A stretch of 64,000 bases of DNA from Tessaracoccus antarcticus (lineage in GTDB: Bacteria; Actinomycetota; Actinomycetes; Propionibacteriales; Propionibacteriaceae). The notes below the pieces were generated by a model, which was not told where the DNA came from, ran no database searches, and saw only the letters and a list, made by a program, of their open reading frames with translations. Positions 41,700 to 51,373 of the stretch are shown one piece after another (the stretch's first letter is position 1; each line of letters starts with the position of its first letter). The stretch covers positions 310,001 through 374,000 of the forward strand of contig NZ_REFW01000001.1 of NCBI RefSeq assembly GCF_003688855.1. Direction: 5' to 3'. Position numbers and translations under genes: made by a program.

Positions 41700-41981
41700 C
41701 GGGAAGGAAGCCGAGATTCCGGGCTGACGGCAGTTAGGTCAGGTTGTTGAAGTGCCGTCCCGGGGGTAAGCGATGGCAAGGTCGCCGGATTCGTCCGTGG
41801 GTGGTGCCGCCGCAATGCCGACGGCGTCATCAGTGGGCAGTCCAGGATCAGCCCGCGCCGACGGCGCACGGTCGGAGGCTCATCGCACCCGACCCCTCGA
41901 CCTGAGGGAGTCGCGGGGTTACTGTGCTGGAAGGAGCGTCGCAGGTGCCGCCCGCCGGACGCTGACCAGTCGAGGAAGACC
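41700..41981 (+). other. Intergenic region and leader upstream of acetyl-CoA synthetase
   Basis: About 280 bases hold no convincing gene on either strand. A possible -10 TACTGT lies at 41920-41925, which would give a leader of roughly 50 bases; GAGGAAG just before 41982 is a good ribosome-binding site. No riboswitch-like fold was recognised. Confidence 0.4.
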
Positions 41982-43892
41982 ATGGAGGCCCACATGTCCG
42001 AGGAGTCCACGCCCGAGAAGCTCGTCTACCATCCCGATCCCAGCGTGCTGGAAGGTGCGACGGTCCAGGACTGGCGGGCGCTCGAGGCCAGCGCCACAGC
42101 GGATCCCCAGGCCTACTGGGCCGAGCAGGCGTCCCAACTGGAGTGGTCGAGGCCGTGGGACACCGTCCTGGACGACAGCGCCGCCCCGTTCTTCAAGTGG
42201 TTCGTCGGGGGTCGCACCAACATCGTCACCAACTGCGTGGACCGTCACCTCCGTGGCGCCCGCAAGAACAAACTGGCGCTGATCTGGGTGGGTGAGGACA
42301 CCTCGAAGGTGCGGACGTTCTCCTACTTCAGCCTCAACCGCGAGGTGGAACAGTTCGCGAACCTGCTGACCGCCATGGGGGTGCGCGAGGGCGACGTGGT
42401 CACCATCTACCTCCCCCGCATCCCCGAGGTGGTGTTTGCGATGCTCGCCTGCGCCAAGCTGGGCGCTGTGCACTCGCTGATCTTCGCCGGGTACTCCTCC
42501 GATGCACTGTCGAGCCGCATCCAGGATTCGGAGTCCAAGCTCGTCATCACCGCCGACGGCTCGTGGGTCAACGGCAAGGTGTTTCCGCTGAAGGACATCG
42601 TCGACGAAGGCATCCATTTCTCCGCCACCGTCGAGAACGTCATCGTCGTGCGCAACACTGGCCAGGACGTCTCCATGGACCCCGAGCGGGACCACTGGTA
42701 CCACGACCTGTGCGCCCTGCCCATAGCCCGCGGCCACTGCCCGACCGTGCAGGTGGACGCCGAGCATCCGCTCTATTTGCTCTACACCTCCGGCAGCACG
42801 GGCAGCCCCAAAGCGATCCTCCACACCCACGGCGGCTACATGGTGGGCGTTCACACCTCCTTGCAACAGACATTCGACATCCGGGAGGACGACCGCTGGT
42901 GGTGCACGGCCGATCCCGGATGGGTCACCGGCCACTCCTACCTCGTCTACGGCCCACTGCTGACGGGAGCCACCGTTTTCATGTACGAGGGCTCCCCCAC
43001 CTATCCACATCCGGACCGGTGGTGGCAGCTCATCGAGCACTACGGCATCACCACCTTCTACACGGCGCCGACCGCCATCCGGTCGCTCATGCGGTTCGGT
43101 GACGCATGGCCCAGACGGCGCGACCTGTCGTCCCTGCGGTTACTGGGTTCGGTGGGGGAACCCATCAACCCCGAGGCGTGGCGCTGGTTCCACGAGGTCA
43201 TCGGGGGTGGGCGCTGCCCCATCATGGACACCTGGTGGCAGACAGAAACGGGCATGTTCCAGATCACGACGGTGCCGTCGATGCCGCTGAAGCCGGGCGC
43301 GGCGGGGCGTCCCGTGTTCGGGCAGGACGCCGAGGTCGTGGACGAGGAAGGCCACCCCGTACCCGACGGCACTGAAGGCCTGCTCGTGCTGAAGAACCCC
43401 GCGCCGGCCATGTTCCGCACCATCTTCAAGGACGAGCAGCGCTACATCGACACCTACTGGGCGAAGTTCCCCGGCCGCTACCTCACGGGCGACGCGGCCA
43501 AGCGTGACGAGGACGGCTACTTCTGGGTCATCGGCCGCACCGACGACGTCATCAAGGTCTCGGGCCACCGGCTGGGCAACGCCGAGGTTGAGGCGGCGCT
43601 GGGTGGTCATCCCGCAGTTGTGGAGGCAGCCGCCATCGGCCTGCCGCACGAGGTGAAGGGCAATGCCATCCACGCGTACGTGGTGCTGGCCATGGGCCGG
43701 GAACCCAGCCAGGCACTGGAGCAGGAGTTGCGCGACCACGTCGCGAAGCACCTCAGCCCCATCGCCAAGCCGGAGCGCATCGAGTTCGTCGAGAAGCTAC
43801 CGAAGACGCGTTCCGGCAAGATCATGCGGCGGGTACTGCGCGCCCGTGCGCTCGGTCAGGACGAGGGGGATCTCACGACGCTCGAGGAGTGA
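41982..43892 (+). CDS. acsA: Acetyl-CoA synthetase (AMP-forming)
   Basis: A 636-residue adenylate-forming enzyme. Key motifs: YTSGSTGSPKAILHTHGGY (P-loop), FYTAPTAIRSLMRFG, DTWWQTETGMFQI with the Trp that limits the acyl pocket to acetate or propionate size, YLTGDAAKRDEDGYFWVIGRTDDVIKVSGHRLG split by short gaps, and RSGKIMRR with the catalytic, acetylation-sensitive Lys near the C-terminus. It turns acetate, ATP and CoA into acetyl-CoA. Single gene with a good GAGGAAG site. Variation in usually fixed positions (FAGYSSDALSSR instead of FGGFSAEAL) suggests a divergent branch; propionate as substrate is possible. Confidence 0.93.
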   Translation: MEAHMSEESTPEKLVYHPDPSVLEGATVQDWRALEASATADPQAYWAEQASQLEWSRPWDTVLDDSAAPFFKWFVGGRTNIVTNCVDRHLRGARKNKLALIWVGEDTSKVRTFSYFSLNREVEQFANLLTAMGVREGDVVTIYLPRIPEVVFAMLACAKLGAVHSLIFAGYSSDALSSRIQDSESKLVITADGSWVNGKVFPLKDIVDEGIHFSATVENVIVVRNTGQDVSMDPERDHWYHDLCALPIARGHCPTVQVDAEHPLYLLYTSGSTGSPKAILHTHGGYMVGVHTSLQQTFDIREDDRWWCTADPGWVTGHSYLVYGPLLTGATVFMYEGSPTYPHPDRWWQLIEHYGITTFYTAPTAIRSLMRFGDAWPRRRDLSSLRLLGSVGEPINPEAWRWFHEVIGGGRCPIMDTWWQTETGMFQITTVPSMPLKPGAAGRPVFGQDAEVVDEEGHPVPDGTEGLLVLKNPAPAMFRTIFKDEQRYIDTYWAKFPGRYLTGDAAKRDEDGYFWVIGRTDDVIKVSGHRLGNAEVEAALGGHPAVVEAAAIGLPHEVKGNAIHAYVVLAMGREPSQALEQELRDHVAKHLSPIAKPERIEFVEKLPKTRSGKIMRRVLRARALGQDEGDLTTLEE

Positions 43893-44061
43893 GGCGGTAC
43901 CCGAGCACCCGGGTCATCTCCGGCGCGTCCAGAAATCGACGGTGTTTCCCACCCGTGGCGAACCCCTGTGGTTGAATTCGGCAAGCCCGGCACACTGGCG
44001 GGCTGGGAGTCCCGGAACCGACGACGTCGCCGTGGCCCCACACAGGACAGCCGGAGGACCC

Positions 44062-45633
44062 ATGTCACAGGCCGCCACCAAGGCACCCAAACGGGAGATG
44101 TTCAACTCCCGCAACTACTTCATCCTGGCCGCCATCGGCTCCGCCGTGGGCCTGGGCAATATCTGGCGCTTCCCCTACGTGGCGTTCAGCGAAGGCGGCG
44201 GCGCCTTCATGATCCCCTACCTGGTGGCCCTCGTCAGCGCTGGGATCCCGCTGCTGTTCTTCGACTACGCCATCGGCCACCGCTACCGCGGCAGCGCCCC
44301 GTTGGCGATGCGGCGGCTCGGTGGCTGGACCGAAGTGCTCGGCTGGTGGCAGGTGCTGGTGTGCTTCGTCATCGCCATCTACTACGCCGCCATCGTGGCC
44401 TGGGCGGCGATGTACACGTGGTTCAGCATTGACAAGGCATGGGGCAATGACCCACAGGCATTCCTGTACGGGGACTTCCTTCACCTTGCCGAGAAGCCGG
44501 CCGTCAGTTTCGACTTCGTCCCCGGCCTGCTGCTGCCCATGGCCGTGGTGTGGGTGGTGACGCTCGTCATCGTCGCGCTCGGTGTCAACAAGGGTCTGGC
44601 CTTCGCCAACCTCATCTTCATGCCCCTTCTCCTGGTCATGTTCCTCATTCTCGTGGGCCAGTCCCTGTTCCTGCCGGGGGCCCTCGACGGCGTCAACGCC
44701 CTGTTCACCCCGGACTGGAGCAAGCTGACTGAGCCGCGCGTGTGGGCGGCCGCCTACGGGCAGATCTTCTTCTCCCTGTCCGTCGGCTTCGGCATCATGG
44801 TCACCTACTCCTCCTACCTGAAGCGCAAGACCGACCTCACAGGTTCCGGCCTCGTCGTCGGATTCGCGAACTCCAGCTTCGAACTGCTGGCGGGCATCGG
44901 CGTCTTCGCCGCCCTCGGCTTCATGGCCAACTCGGCCGGTGTCGGCGTCAGCGACGTGGCAGTCGCAGGGATTGGCCTGGCCTTCGTCGCCTTCCCCACC
45001 ATCATCAACGAAGCCCCCCTGGGTGCCCTGATGGGAGTGGCGTTCTTCGGCTCCCTCGTGGTGGCTGGCCTGACGTCGCTCATGTCGATCATGGAGGTGG
45101 TGATCGCAGGCGTCCGCGACAAGATCGGCATCCCGAAGCCCGTCGCCGTCGCGGTGGTCGGCATCCCCATGGCCGTCATCTCCCTGGCGCTGCTGTCCAC
45201 CACCACGGGGCTGTACTTCCTCGACATCACCGACGAGTTCGTCAACAAGTTCGGCATCCTGGCCGGCGCCTTCGCCTCGGTCATTGCCATCGCGTGGATC
45301 GTCCGGAAGCTGCCGCAGTTGCAGCGCCACCTGGACCGCTTCTCCAGCTTCCCCGCCGGCAAGTTCTGGATGTGGGTGGTGGGTCTGCTGGTGCCCGTTG
45401 TCCTCGGGTACATCCTCTACAGCGAGTTCGCTTCCAAAATCAAGGAACCTTACGGCGGCGGTGACTACTCGCTGTCGATGCTGGGCGTCTTCGGCTGGGG
45501 CATGGCTGGCGCTCTGGTGGTCGCTGCCATCGTCCTCACGCTCCTGCCCTGGCGACGCAACGCCGTGGTGGAGTTCAACGAGGAGCACAACGAGCACGAG
45601 ATCGCCGCACGCGCCGAGGGGGTGACCAAGTGA
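44062..45633 (+). CDS. metP: Neurotransmitter:sodium symporter family transporter (MetP-type)
   Basis: A 523-residue NSS transporter with about 12 helices. The first helix shows AAIGSAVGLGNIWRFPYVAF, the conserved Na+ and substrate site, and later FFSLSVGFGIMVTYSSYL (helix 6) and FANSSFELLAGIGVFAALGF. Start ATG at 44062 follows GGAGGA; the longer frame has no family similarity. A tiny membrane protein gene overlaps its stop (GTGA), the MetP-MetS arrangement known from Corynebacterium, where the pair imports methionine and alanine. Substrate here is inferred. Confidence 0.9.
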   Translation: MSQAATKAPKREMFNSRNYFILAAIGSAVGLGNIWRFPYVAFSEGGGAFMIPYLVALVSAGIPLLFFDYAIGHRYRGSAPLAMRRLGGWTEVLGWWQVLVCFVIAIYYAAIVAWAAMYTWFSIDKAWGNDPQAFLYGDFLHLAEKPAVSFDFVPGLLLPMAVVWVVTLVIVALGVNKGLAFANLIFMPLLLVMFLILVGQSLFLPGALDGVNALFTPDWSKLTEPRVWAAAYGQIFFSLSVGFGIMVTYSSYLKRKTDLTGSGLVVGFANSSFELLAGIGVFAALGFMANSAGVGVSDVAVAGIGLAFVAFPTIINEAPLGALMGVAFFGSLVVAGLTSLMSIMEVVIAGVRDKIGIPKPVAVAVVGIPMAVISLALLSTTTGLYFLDITDEFVNKFGILAGAFASVIAIAWIVRKLPQLQRHLDRFSSFPAGKFWMWVVGLLVPVVLGYILYSEFASKIKEPYGGGDYSLSMLGVFGWGMAGALVVAAIVLTLLPWRRNAVVEFNEEHNEHEIAARAEGVTK

Positions 45634-45770
45634 ATCCCGAAGCACTCATCATGTTGATCGTCGCCATCGCCCTGGTGTGGGGTGGGCTCGTGGCAGCAGC
45701 CGTGAACCTCTTCCGCCGTCCCGACCAGTCCGCGGGCGAGGACCTGCCCCACACCCCCAGCAGCACCTGA
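45630..45770 (+). CDS. metS: Small MetS-like transporter subunit (46 residues)
   Basis: A 46-residue protein starting VNPEALIMLIVAIALVWGG, with one transmembrane helix and a short charged C-terminal tail (FRRPDQSAGEDLP). The MetS family of Actinomycetota has this size, an N-terminal helix with a W-G-G motif, and always follows an NSS transporter, whose activity it is required for. GTG start overlaps the metP stop as GTGA. Confidence 0.87.
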   Translation: MNPEALIMLIVAIALVWGGLVAAAVNLFRRPDQSAGEDLPHTPSST

Positions 45771-45777
45771 CCCAGCC

Positions 45778-46740
45778 GTGCCGACGCTCCGCACCGTCAC
45801 CCTCAACACCGGGTACGACGACTGCTTCACCGTCCACGACCTGTCGTGGGGCGGTGTGGGGCGCAGCACGGCATTTCGTTCCGTGCCCTCGGGCAAGGGC
45901 ATCAGTTGCGCCCGCGCCGCCCACGCCCTCGGAGTACCGGTCCGTGCGTACGCCCTCATCGGTGAGAGCGACCTCCCCGCATACTCCGGGCGGCTCGCGC
46001 TCGAGGGGCTGGACCATCACCTCCTTGCCGTCCCGGGGGCGACACGACACAACCTCACCCTCATCGACGGGTCCGGCCACCGCGTGGCCGCCCACTTCGT
46101 GGCGCCCGGCTACACCGTCGACGGCCCCGATGCGGTGAGGCCATTGCTGCAGCGTCTGCTGGAGGACATCGAGGGTGGGGACGTGGTGACACTCAACGGC
46201 TCCACACCCTCGGGATTACCCGACGACACCTGGGCCGGGTTCGCGCGGGACACCCTCGAGCAGGGCGCCCGGGTCATCGTCGACGCGCAGGGTGCCGCCT
46301 TCAGGGAGGCCCTGGCGGTGACCGGGGTACTGGCGTTCAAGCCGAACGACGAGGAGATCCTCGCGCTTCCCGAAGTCACCGCAGCGGCCGCGGACGCCCA
46401 GGTCGCGTTGGCGTTGAGACTCCTGGCCTCCACCGGGGTCCGGATCCCGCTGGTATCGCTGGGCAGGAGGGGCGCGTCGTTCCTGCGGGATGGCGAGGTG
46501 GTGACCATGACCTGCCCTGTTGACGGGCCCGTGCAGTCGGTCATGGCCGGCGACGCCTTCGTCGCGGGCCTGGTGTGGGGACTGTTCGACGGCGGGTCGG
46601 ACGAGGATTGCCTCCGCCACGCCCTGGCCGCCGCGGCGGCGCACGTGGCGGGCCTGTCGGGCGAAGCCCTCCGTGTCCGAGCAGTCGAGAACATGGCCGC
46701 GGTCGCCATCACCGCTGGTTCACCGCACCCCGCTGGTTGA
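45778..46740 (+). CDS. PfkB-family sugar kinase (1-phosphofructokinase-like)
   Basis: A 320-residue PfkB/ribokinase-fold kinase. N-terminal VTLNTGYDDCFTV, SGKGISCARAAHALG and RHNLTLID match the 1-phosphofructokinase/tagatose-6-phosphate kinase branch; VLAFKPNDEEI and SVMAGDAFVAGLVWGL form the C-terminal ATP/catalytic region with catalytic Asp in MAGD (usually GAGD). The conserved anion-hole Gly is thus replaced by Met at one position, which may alter activity. It starts seven bases after metS, perhaps in the same transcript. Its end overlaps the convergent pentapeptide gene by 32 bases. Substrate unknown. Confidence 0.85.
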   Translation: MPTLRTVTLNTGYDDCFTVHDLSWGGVGRSTAFRSVPSGKGISCARAAHALGVPVRAYALIGESDLPAYSGRLALEGLDHHLLAVPGATRHNLTLIDGSGHRVAAHFVAPGYTVDGPDAVRPLLQRLLEDIEGGDVVTLNGSTPSGLPDDTWAGFARDTLEQGARVIVDAQGAAFREALAVTGVLAFKPNDEEILALPEVTAAAADAQVALALRLLASTGVRIPLVSLGRRGASFLRDGEVVTMTCPVDGPVQSVMAGDAFVAGLVWGLFDGGSDEDCLRHALAAAAAHVAGLSGEALRVRAVENMAAVAITAGSPHPAG

Positions 46741-47410
46741 GCAGGGCCGTGGACGCGACCCGGATCCCTGCTTCCTCCGCCAGTTGCGGCCCCAGCCCCA
46801 CCAGCTGCTCCGGTGAGATCGTGGCACCCCTGAGCGAGGAGGCACCGTTCACCACCTCCAGGCCGGCACCCCTCAGGTCGACGTCGGTGAATGTTCCGCC
46901 GTGCAGCGACAGGATCCCGATGCGCGTACCTGCGAACTGGACCCGTTGCGCGGTGGCCTGCCCGAGGTCGAGTTCGTCGATCTGGCAGTCCGTGAACGCC
47001 ACATCGGCCAGCTTGGATCCCCGCAGGTTCAGGTAGTTGAGTCGGCAGCCACGGAAGTGCACGGCCTTGCCCTGCAGGTCGTAGGCCTCGACGGCACCGA
47101 GCCGCCCGCCGTCGAACTCGACGTCCCGCAGCACCGAGCGCGCCATGCGCAGCAGTGTCACCCCCATCCGAGCGAACCGCGTCTCCGAAAGGCGCGACGT
47201 TGCGACGCTGAACTCGTCGGCCACCACGTCCTCGAACTCACAGCCCAAGATGGTGCTCCCCTTGAGGTCCACCCTCTCGCTGCGAATGCCGGCGAAGCGC
47301 AGGGCGTCCAGGTCGGCGCCATGCCCCAGGAGGTCTGGCTCGCCGTCGAACAGGTTCTCCAGGACGAGGGGGTCGATTCGGGGTGATGGCACGCTGGGGG
47401 CTGCTGGCAT
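46709..47410 (-). CDS. Pentapeptide-repeat-like protein
   Basis: A 233-residue soluble protein whose middle part is a right-handed beta-helix of pentapeptide-type repeats: LDALRFAGIRSERVDLKGSTILGCEFEDV and LNYLNLRGSKLADVAFTDCQIDELDLG (given in part). No catalytic motif. Functions of such proteins range from gyrase protection to scaffold; none can be assigned. The ATG at 47410 has no ribosome-binding site, but TAGTGT ends six bases upstream, predicting a leaderless transcript. Confidence 0.8.
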   Translation of the reverse strand: MPAAPSVPSPRIDPLVLENLFDGEPDLLGHGADLDALRFAGIRSERVDLKGSTILGCEFEDVVADEFSVATSRLSETRFARMGVTLLRMARSVLRDVEFDGGRLGAVEAYDLQGKAVHFRGCRLNYLNLRGSKLADVAFTDCQIDELDLGQATAQRVQFAGTRIGILSLHGGTFTDVDLRGAGLEVVNGASSLRGATISPEQLVGLGPQLAEEAGIRVASTALLNQRGAVNQR

Positions 47411-47416
47411 GGCCTC

Positions 47417-47422
47417 ACACTA
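47417..47422 (-). promoter_or_regulatory. -10 element TAGTGT of a predicted leaderless transcript
   Basis: On the minus strand TAGTGT (47422 to 47417) is followed by six bases and the ATG at 47410. No Shine-Dalgarno sequence fits at normal spacing. Confidence 0.5.
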
Positions 47423-47671
47423 TGCAGCGCAGCCAAGCGCCGTGAAAAACGCATCGTGAGCCCACCCCCACCAGCCCGGGACGACACAACCGAGAATGAA
47501 CAGCCCATCGACCCTTCCCCGCCCATGACATGGGAGACTGCCCGGGACAAGGGCTCTCGGCGCCGTCCGGGGCCGCATCACCAGATGGAAGCTGGAGGTT
47601 CAGGTCAATGTGGACACCGGTGACGTCCGCATCGACGGCTGACCCCGGCACCACGACAGGAGGAACCCACC

Positions 47672-48697
47672 ATGAGCACCCCCGACGCCACCACCCAGTC
47701 CCGCACCGTGCGTGCAGTGGCCGCACTGAAGCCCGGCGACGTCGACGCCCCGTCATCCTTCGCGGACGTGGAGGTTGAGTTGGGACCGACGGGCGAGCAC
47801 GATCTCCTCGTGGAGGTGCGCGCCGTGTCCGTCAACCCCGTCGACCTGAAGACGCGGGTCGCCTTCGACACGGCTACCGCCCCCAAGATCCTGGGCTACG
47901 ACGCCGCGGGGGTGGTGGTGGAGACCGGTTCCGCGGTGACGGCCTTCGCCGTTGGAGACGAGGTCTACTACGCCGGAACCCTCGCCCGCCCCGGAACCAA
48001 CGCTGAGCGCCACCTGGTGGATGAGCGGATCGTCGGCCACAAACCGTCCTCCCTGAGCTTCACCGAGGCGGCGGCCGTTCCCCTGACGACCATCACCGCC
48101 TGGGAAACCCTGTTCGACCGGATGCAGCTCACATCTGAGAGCTCCGGCACCCTGCTGGTGGTGGGCGGCGCGGGAGGCGTCGGGTCGATGGTGACGCAAC
48201 TGGCCCGCCAACTGACACAGGTCACCATCATCGCCACGGCATCGCGTGACGAGTCACGGGAATGGGCACTGGCGATGGGTGCCCATCACGTGGTGAATCA
48301 TCACAACCTTCGCGAGGAGGTCATGGCGGTGGCGCCTGCTGGCGTCGACCACATCTTCTCGCCCTTCTCAGCGGGCAACGAGCAGGTCTACGCCGACCTC
48401 ATGCCAGTCCACGGTCAGGTGGTGGCCATCGACGGGCCCAAGGGCTTCGACGTGGGTCCGCTGAAGGCCAAGGCACAGACCTGGCACTGGGAATCGATGT
48501 TCGCCCGTCCCCTGTTTGACCCCACCAGCACAGCACAGCGAGAGCTGTTGGACGCGGCCGCCCAGATGTTCGACGCCGGCACCCTGCGGACGACGCTCAC
48601 GCGCACGCTCCACGGGGTGACGGCAGAAACCCTCCGCGAGGCCCACCGTCAACTGGAGGGCTCCACCATGGTCGGCAAGCTGGTGCTCGAGGGCTGA
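47672..48697 (+). CDS. Zinc-type alcohol dehydrogenase-like / NADPH:quinone reductase (MDR family)
   Basis: A 341-residue medium-chain dehydrogenase/reductase without the catalytic-zinc motif: VRAVSVNPVDLKTR, ILGYDAAGVVVETGSAV, GDEVYYAG, the Rossmann glycine motif VVGGAGGVGSMVTQLA and a C-terminal GVTAETLREAHRQLEGSTMVGKLVLE (in part). The family reduces quinones or conjugated carbonyls with NADPH. AGGAGG precedes the start. It is a single gene ending 21 bases before the convergent ppdK end. Confidence 0.9.
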   Translation: MSTPDATTQSRTVRAVAALKPGDVDAPSSFADVEVELGPTGEHDLLVEVRAVSVNPVDLKTRVAFDTATAPKILGYDAAGVVVETGSAVTAFAVGDEVYYAGTLARPGTNAERHLVDERIVGHKPSSLSFTEAAAVPLTTITAWETLFDRMQLTSESSGTLLVVGGAGGVGSMVTQLARQLTQVTIIATASRDESREWALAMGAHHVVNHHNLREEVMAVAPAGVDHIFSPFSAGNEQVYADLMPVHGQVVAIDGPKGFDVGPLKAKAQTWHWESMFARPLFDPTSTAQRELLDAAAQMFDAGTLRTTLTRTLHGVTAETLREAHRQLEGSTMVGKLVLEG

Positions 48698-48718
48698 CCC
48701 CCCAGAGGTGGCCCGCCC

Positions 48719-51373
48719 TCAGTTCCGGCGCTCGTTCAGCACCGCCCTGGCCGCAGCGAAGCGGGCGATCGGCACACGGAACGGGGAGCAGGACACGTAG
48801 TTCAACCCCACGGAGTGGAAGAACTCGATGGAGTCCGGGTCGCCGCCGTGCTCGCCGCAGACACCCGTCTTCAGCTTGGGCTTGCGGCTGCGTCCCCGCT
48901 CCACCCCCATCCGCACGAGCTGGCCCACACCCTCCACATCAATGGACTCGAACGGGTTCCGCTCCAGCACGTGGTCCACCACGTAGTTGGTGAGGAAGCC
49001 GTTCTCCGCGTCGTCGCGGGAGATGCCGATGGTGGTCTGCGTGAGGTCGTTGGTGCCGAAACTGAAGAAGTCGGCGTATTCGGCGATCTGGTCGGCCAGT
49101 AGCGCGGCCCTCGGCAGCTCGATCATGGTGCCGATGGTGACGTCCAGCGTCTTGCCCGACGTCTTCAGCTCGTCAGCCATCGTCTTCTCGACGATGCCCC
49201 GCTGCACCTTCAACTCCTCAGTGAGTGCCACGAGCGGAATCATGATCTCGATCTCGGCGGTCTCGCCCTCCCGCTCCAGCACCGCCAGGGCGGCCCGCAC
49301 GATGGCCCTGGTCTGCATCTCCGGGATCTCCGGATAGAGCATTGCCAGCCGGCAGCCTCGCGTCCCGAGCATCGGGTTCAGTTCATGGAGTCGCCTGACC
49401 TGGGCGAGCGTCGCTCGAGCGGCCCCCAGCTCCTGGGCATCGCCACCCTCCAACTCGAGCTTTTGCACCTTCAGCGATTGTTCCGTCAGGTCCGGCAGGA
49501 ACTCATGCAGCGGTGGGTCCAGCAGACGCACCGTCACGGGCAGCCCCTTCATGGCCGTGAAGACGCCCTCGAAGTCCGACTGCTGCATGGGCAGGATCTC
49601 CTCGAGTGCGGCTGCCCGCTCCTCCGGGGAGTCCGCCAGGATCATCTTCCGCACCGCGGGAAGCCGGTCGGCGGCCATGAACATGTGCTCCGTGCGGCAC
49701 AGCCCGATGCCCTCGGCGCCCAACTCCCGGGCCTTGGTGGCGTCTTCGAAGTTGTCGGCGTTGGCCCGCACCCCCAGGGCCCGCACCTCGTCGGCCCAGG
49801 CCACCATGCGTCGGAAGTCGGCGTTGATCTGCGGCGGCACCAGTTCGAGTGCCTCCCCGTAGACGTTGCCGGTGGTGCCGTCGAGGGTGATGGTGTCTCC
49901 CTCCTTGAAGACATGGTCCCCGATGGTGAGCGTCTTGCCCTTGGGATCAATGCGGATGCCCTGGGCGCCAGCGACGCAGGGCTTCCCCATGCCGCGGGCC
50001 ACAACGGCGGCGTGCGACGTCATGCCGCCGTGGGCGGTCAGGATGCCCTGCGCCACGATGATGCCGTGGATGTCGTCGGGGGTGGTCTCGAAACGCACCA
50101 GCACCACCGGCTCACCCTTGGCGCCGCGTTCGGCAGCAGTGTCGGCGTCGAAGACCACCTCCCCGACGGCAGCACCCGGCGATGCCGGGAGGCCCTTGGC
50201 GATGGAACGTCGGCCGTGCTTCGGGTCGATGGCGGGGTGGAGGAGCTGGTCCAGCTGGGAAGGCTCCACACGGAGCAGCGCCTGGTGCTTGTCGAGCACG
50301 CCCTCATCCACCAGATCGGAGGCCACCTTCAACGCCGCGGCGGCTGTGCGCTTGCCGTTGCGCGTCTGGAGCAGGAAGAGTTTGCCATTCTCGATGGTGA
50401 ACTCCATGTCCTGCATGTCCTTGTAGTGGTCCTCCATCTTGTGCATGGTGTCGACGAGCTGGTGGTACGCCTCGGGGAGGATCTCCTCCATCTCCTCCAG
50501 GGGGCGGGGGGTGCGGATGCCCGCCACGACGTCCTCACCCTGTGCGTTCACGAGGAACTCGCCGTAGAGCGCCTTCTCACCCGTGGAGGGATTGCGGGTG
50601 AAGCAGACGCCGGTGCCGGAGGTGTCGCCACCGTTGCCGAACACCATCTGCATGATGTTGACGGCGGTGCCCAGCTTGGCGGAAATATTGTTGGCCCTGC
50701 GGTACACCTCGGCGCGCGGATTGCCCCACGAGCGGAACACGGCGTCGATGGCGCGGTCCAGCTGCTCTCGTGGGTCGTTGGTCCAGTCGCCACCGAGGTG
50801 CTCGGAGGAGATCTCCTTGAAGGTGGCCACCAGTTCCTTGAGGTCGTCGGCGTCCAGATCGGTGTCCTGTTCGACGCCACGGTCGGACTTCATCTGCGCG
50901 AGGGCATCCTCATAGGCGTGGCCGGGTACGCCTTCGACCACTTCTCCGTACATCTGGATGAAGCGTCGGTAGCAGTCCCACGCAAAGCGTGCGTTCCCTG
51001 TCTCCTCGGCCATGGCCCTGGCCGAATCGTCGGACATGCCCAGGTTGAGGATGGTGTCCATCATGCCCGGCATGGAATGCACGGCTCCGGAGCGGACAGA
51101 GACCAGCAGCGGGTTCTGGCTGGCACCGAGCTTCTTGCCTGTGCGCTCCTCCAGCCGCACCAGGCCCTCCTTGATCTGCTCCTTCAACCCGTCCGGCCAC
51201 GTGCCGTTGTTTTCCATGGCGGCGACGCACGCCGTCGTGGTGACCGTGAAGGCGTCGGGCACAGGCACCCCGACCCGGGCCATCTCCGCAACGCCCGCGC
51301 CCTTGCCGCCCAGCAGGTTGCGCATGGTGGCGTCGCCGTCGGAGAGGTCATAGATGAAACGCTGCTCGCTCAT
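48719..51373 (-). CDS. ppdK: Pyruvate, phosphate dikinase
   Basis: An 884-residue three-domain enzyme: N-terminal ATP-grasp (GGKGAGVAEMARVGVPVPDAFTVTT in part), central phosphohistidine domain with GGMTSHAAVVARGMGKPCVAG (His near residue 450) and C-terminal PEP/pyruvate barrel with GTRGCRLAMLYPEI, SFGTNDLTQTTIGISRDDAE in part and KTGVCGEHGGDP. It interconverts pyruvate, ATP and phosphate with PEP, AMP and pyrophosphate; in propionate-forming and lactate-using bacteria it feeds gluconeogenesis. Its regulator gene lies upstream in the same direction after about 200 bases. Confidence 0.97.
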   Translation of the reverse strand: MSEQRFIYDLSDGDATMRNLLGGKGAGVAEMARVGVPVPDAFTVTTTACVAAMENNGTWPDGLKEQIKEGLVRLEERTGKKLGASQNPLLVSVRSGAVHSMPGMMDTILNLGMSDDSARAMAEETGNARFAWDCYRRFIQMYGEVVEGVPGHAYEDALAQMKSDRGVEQDTDLDADDLKELVATFKEISSEHLGGDWTNDPREQLDRAIDAVFRSWGNPRAEVYRRANNISAKLGTAVNIMQMVFGNGGDTSGTGVCFTRNPSTGEKALYGEFLVNAQGEDVVAGIRTPRPLEEMEEILPEAYHQLVDTMHKMEDHYKDMQDMEFTIENGKLFLLQTRNGKRTAAAALKVASDLVDEGVLDKHQALLRVEPSQLDQLLHPAIDPKHGRRSIAKGLPASPGAAVGEVVFDADTAAERGAKGEPVVLVRFETTPDDIHGIIVAQGILTAHGGMTSHAAVVARGMGKPCVAGAQGIRIDPKGKTLTIGDHVFKEGDTITLDGTTGNVYGEALELVPPQINADFRRMVAWADEVRALGVRANADNFEDATKARELGAEGIGLCRTEHMFMAADRLPAVRKMILADSPEERAAALEEILPMQQSDFEGVFTAMKGLPVTVRLLDPPLHEFLPDLTEQSLKVQKLELEGGDAQELGAARATLAQVRRLHELNPMLGTRGCRLAMLYPEIPEMQTRAIVRAALAVLEREGETAEIEIMIPLVALTEELKVQRGIVEKTMADELKTSGKTLDVTIGTMIELPRAALLADQIAEYADFFSFGTNDLTQTTIGISRDDAENGFLTNYVVDHVLERNPFESIDVEGVGQLVRMGVERGRSRKPKLKTGVCGEHGGDPDSIEFFHSVGLNYVSCSPFRVPIARFAAARAVLNERRN

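Noticed and set aside
47545-47642. Short frame ending WKLEVQVNVDTGDVRIDG before the quinone reductase gene
   Set aside because: It looks protein-like at the end, but no start codon or upstream homology could be found; too short to call even as a remnant.
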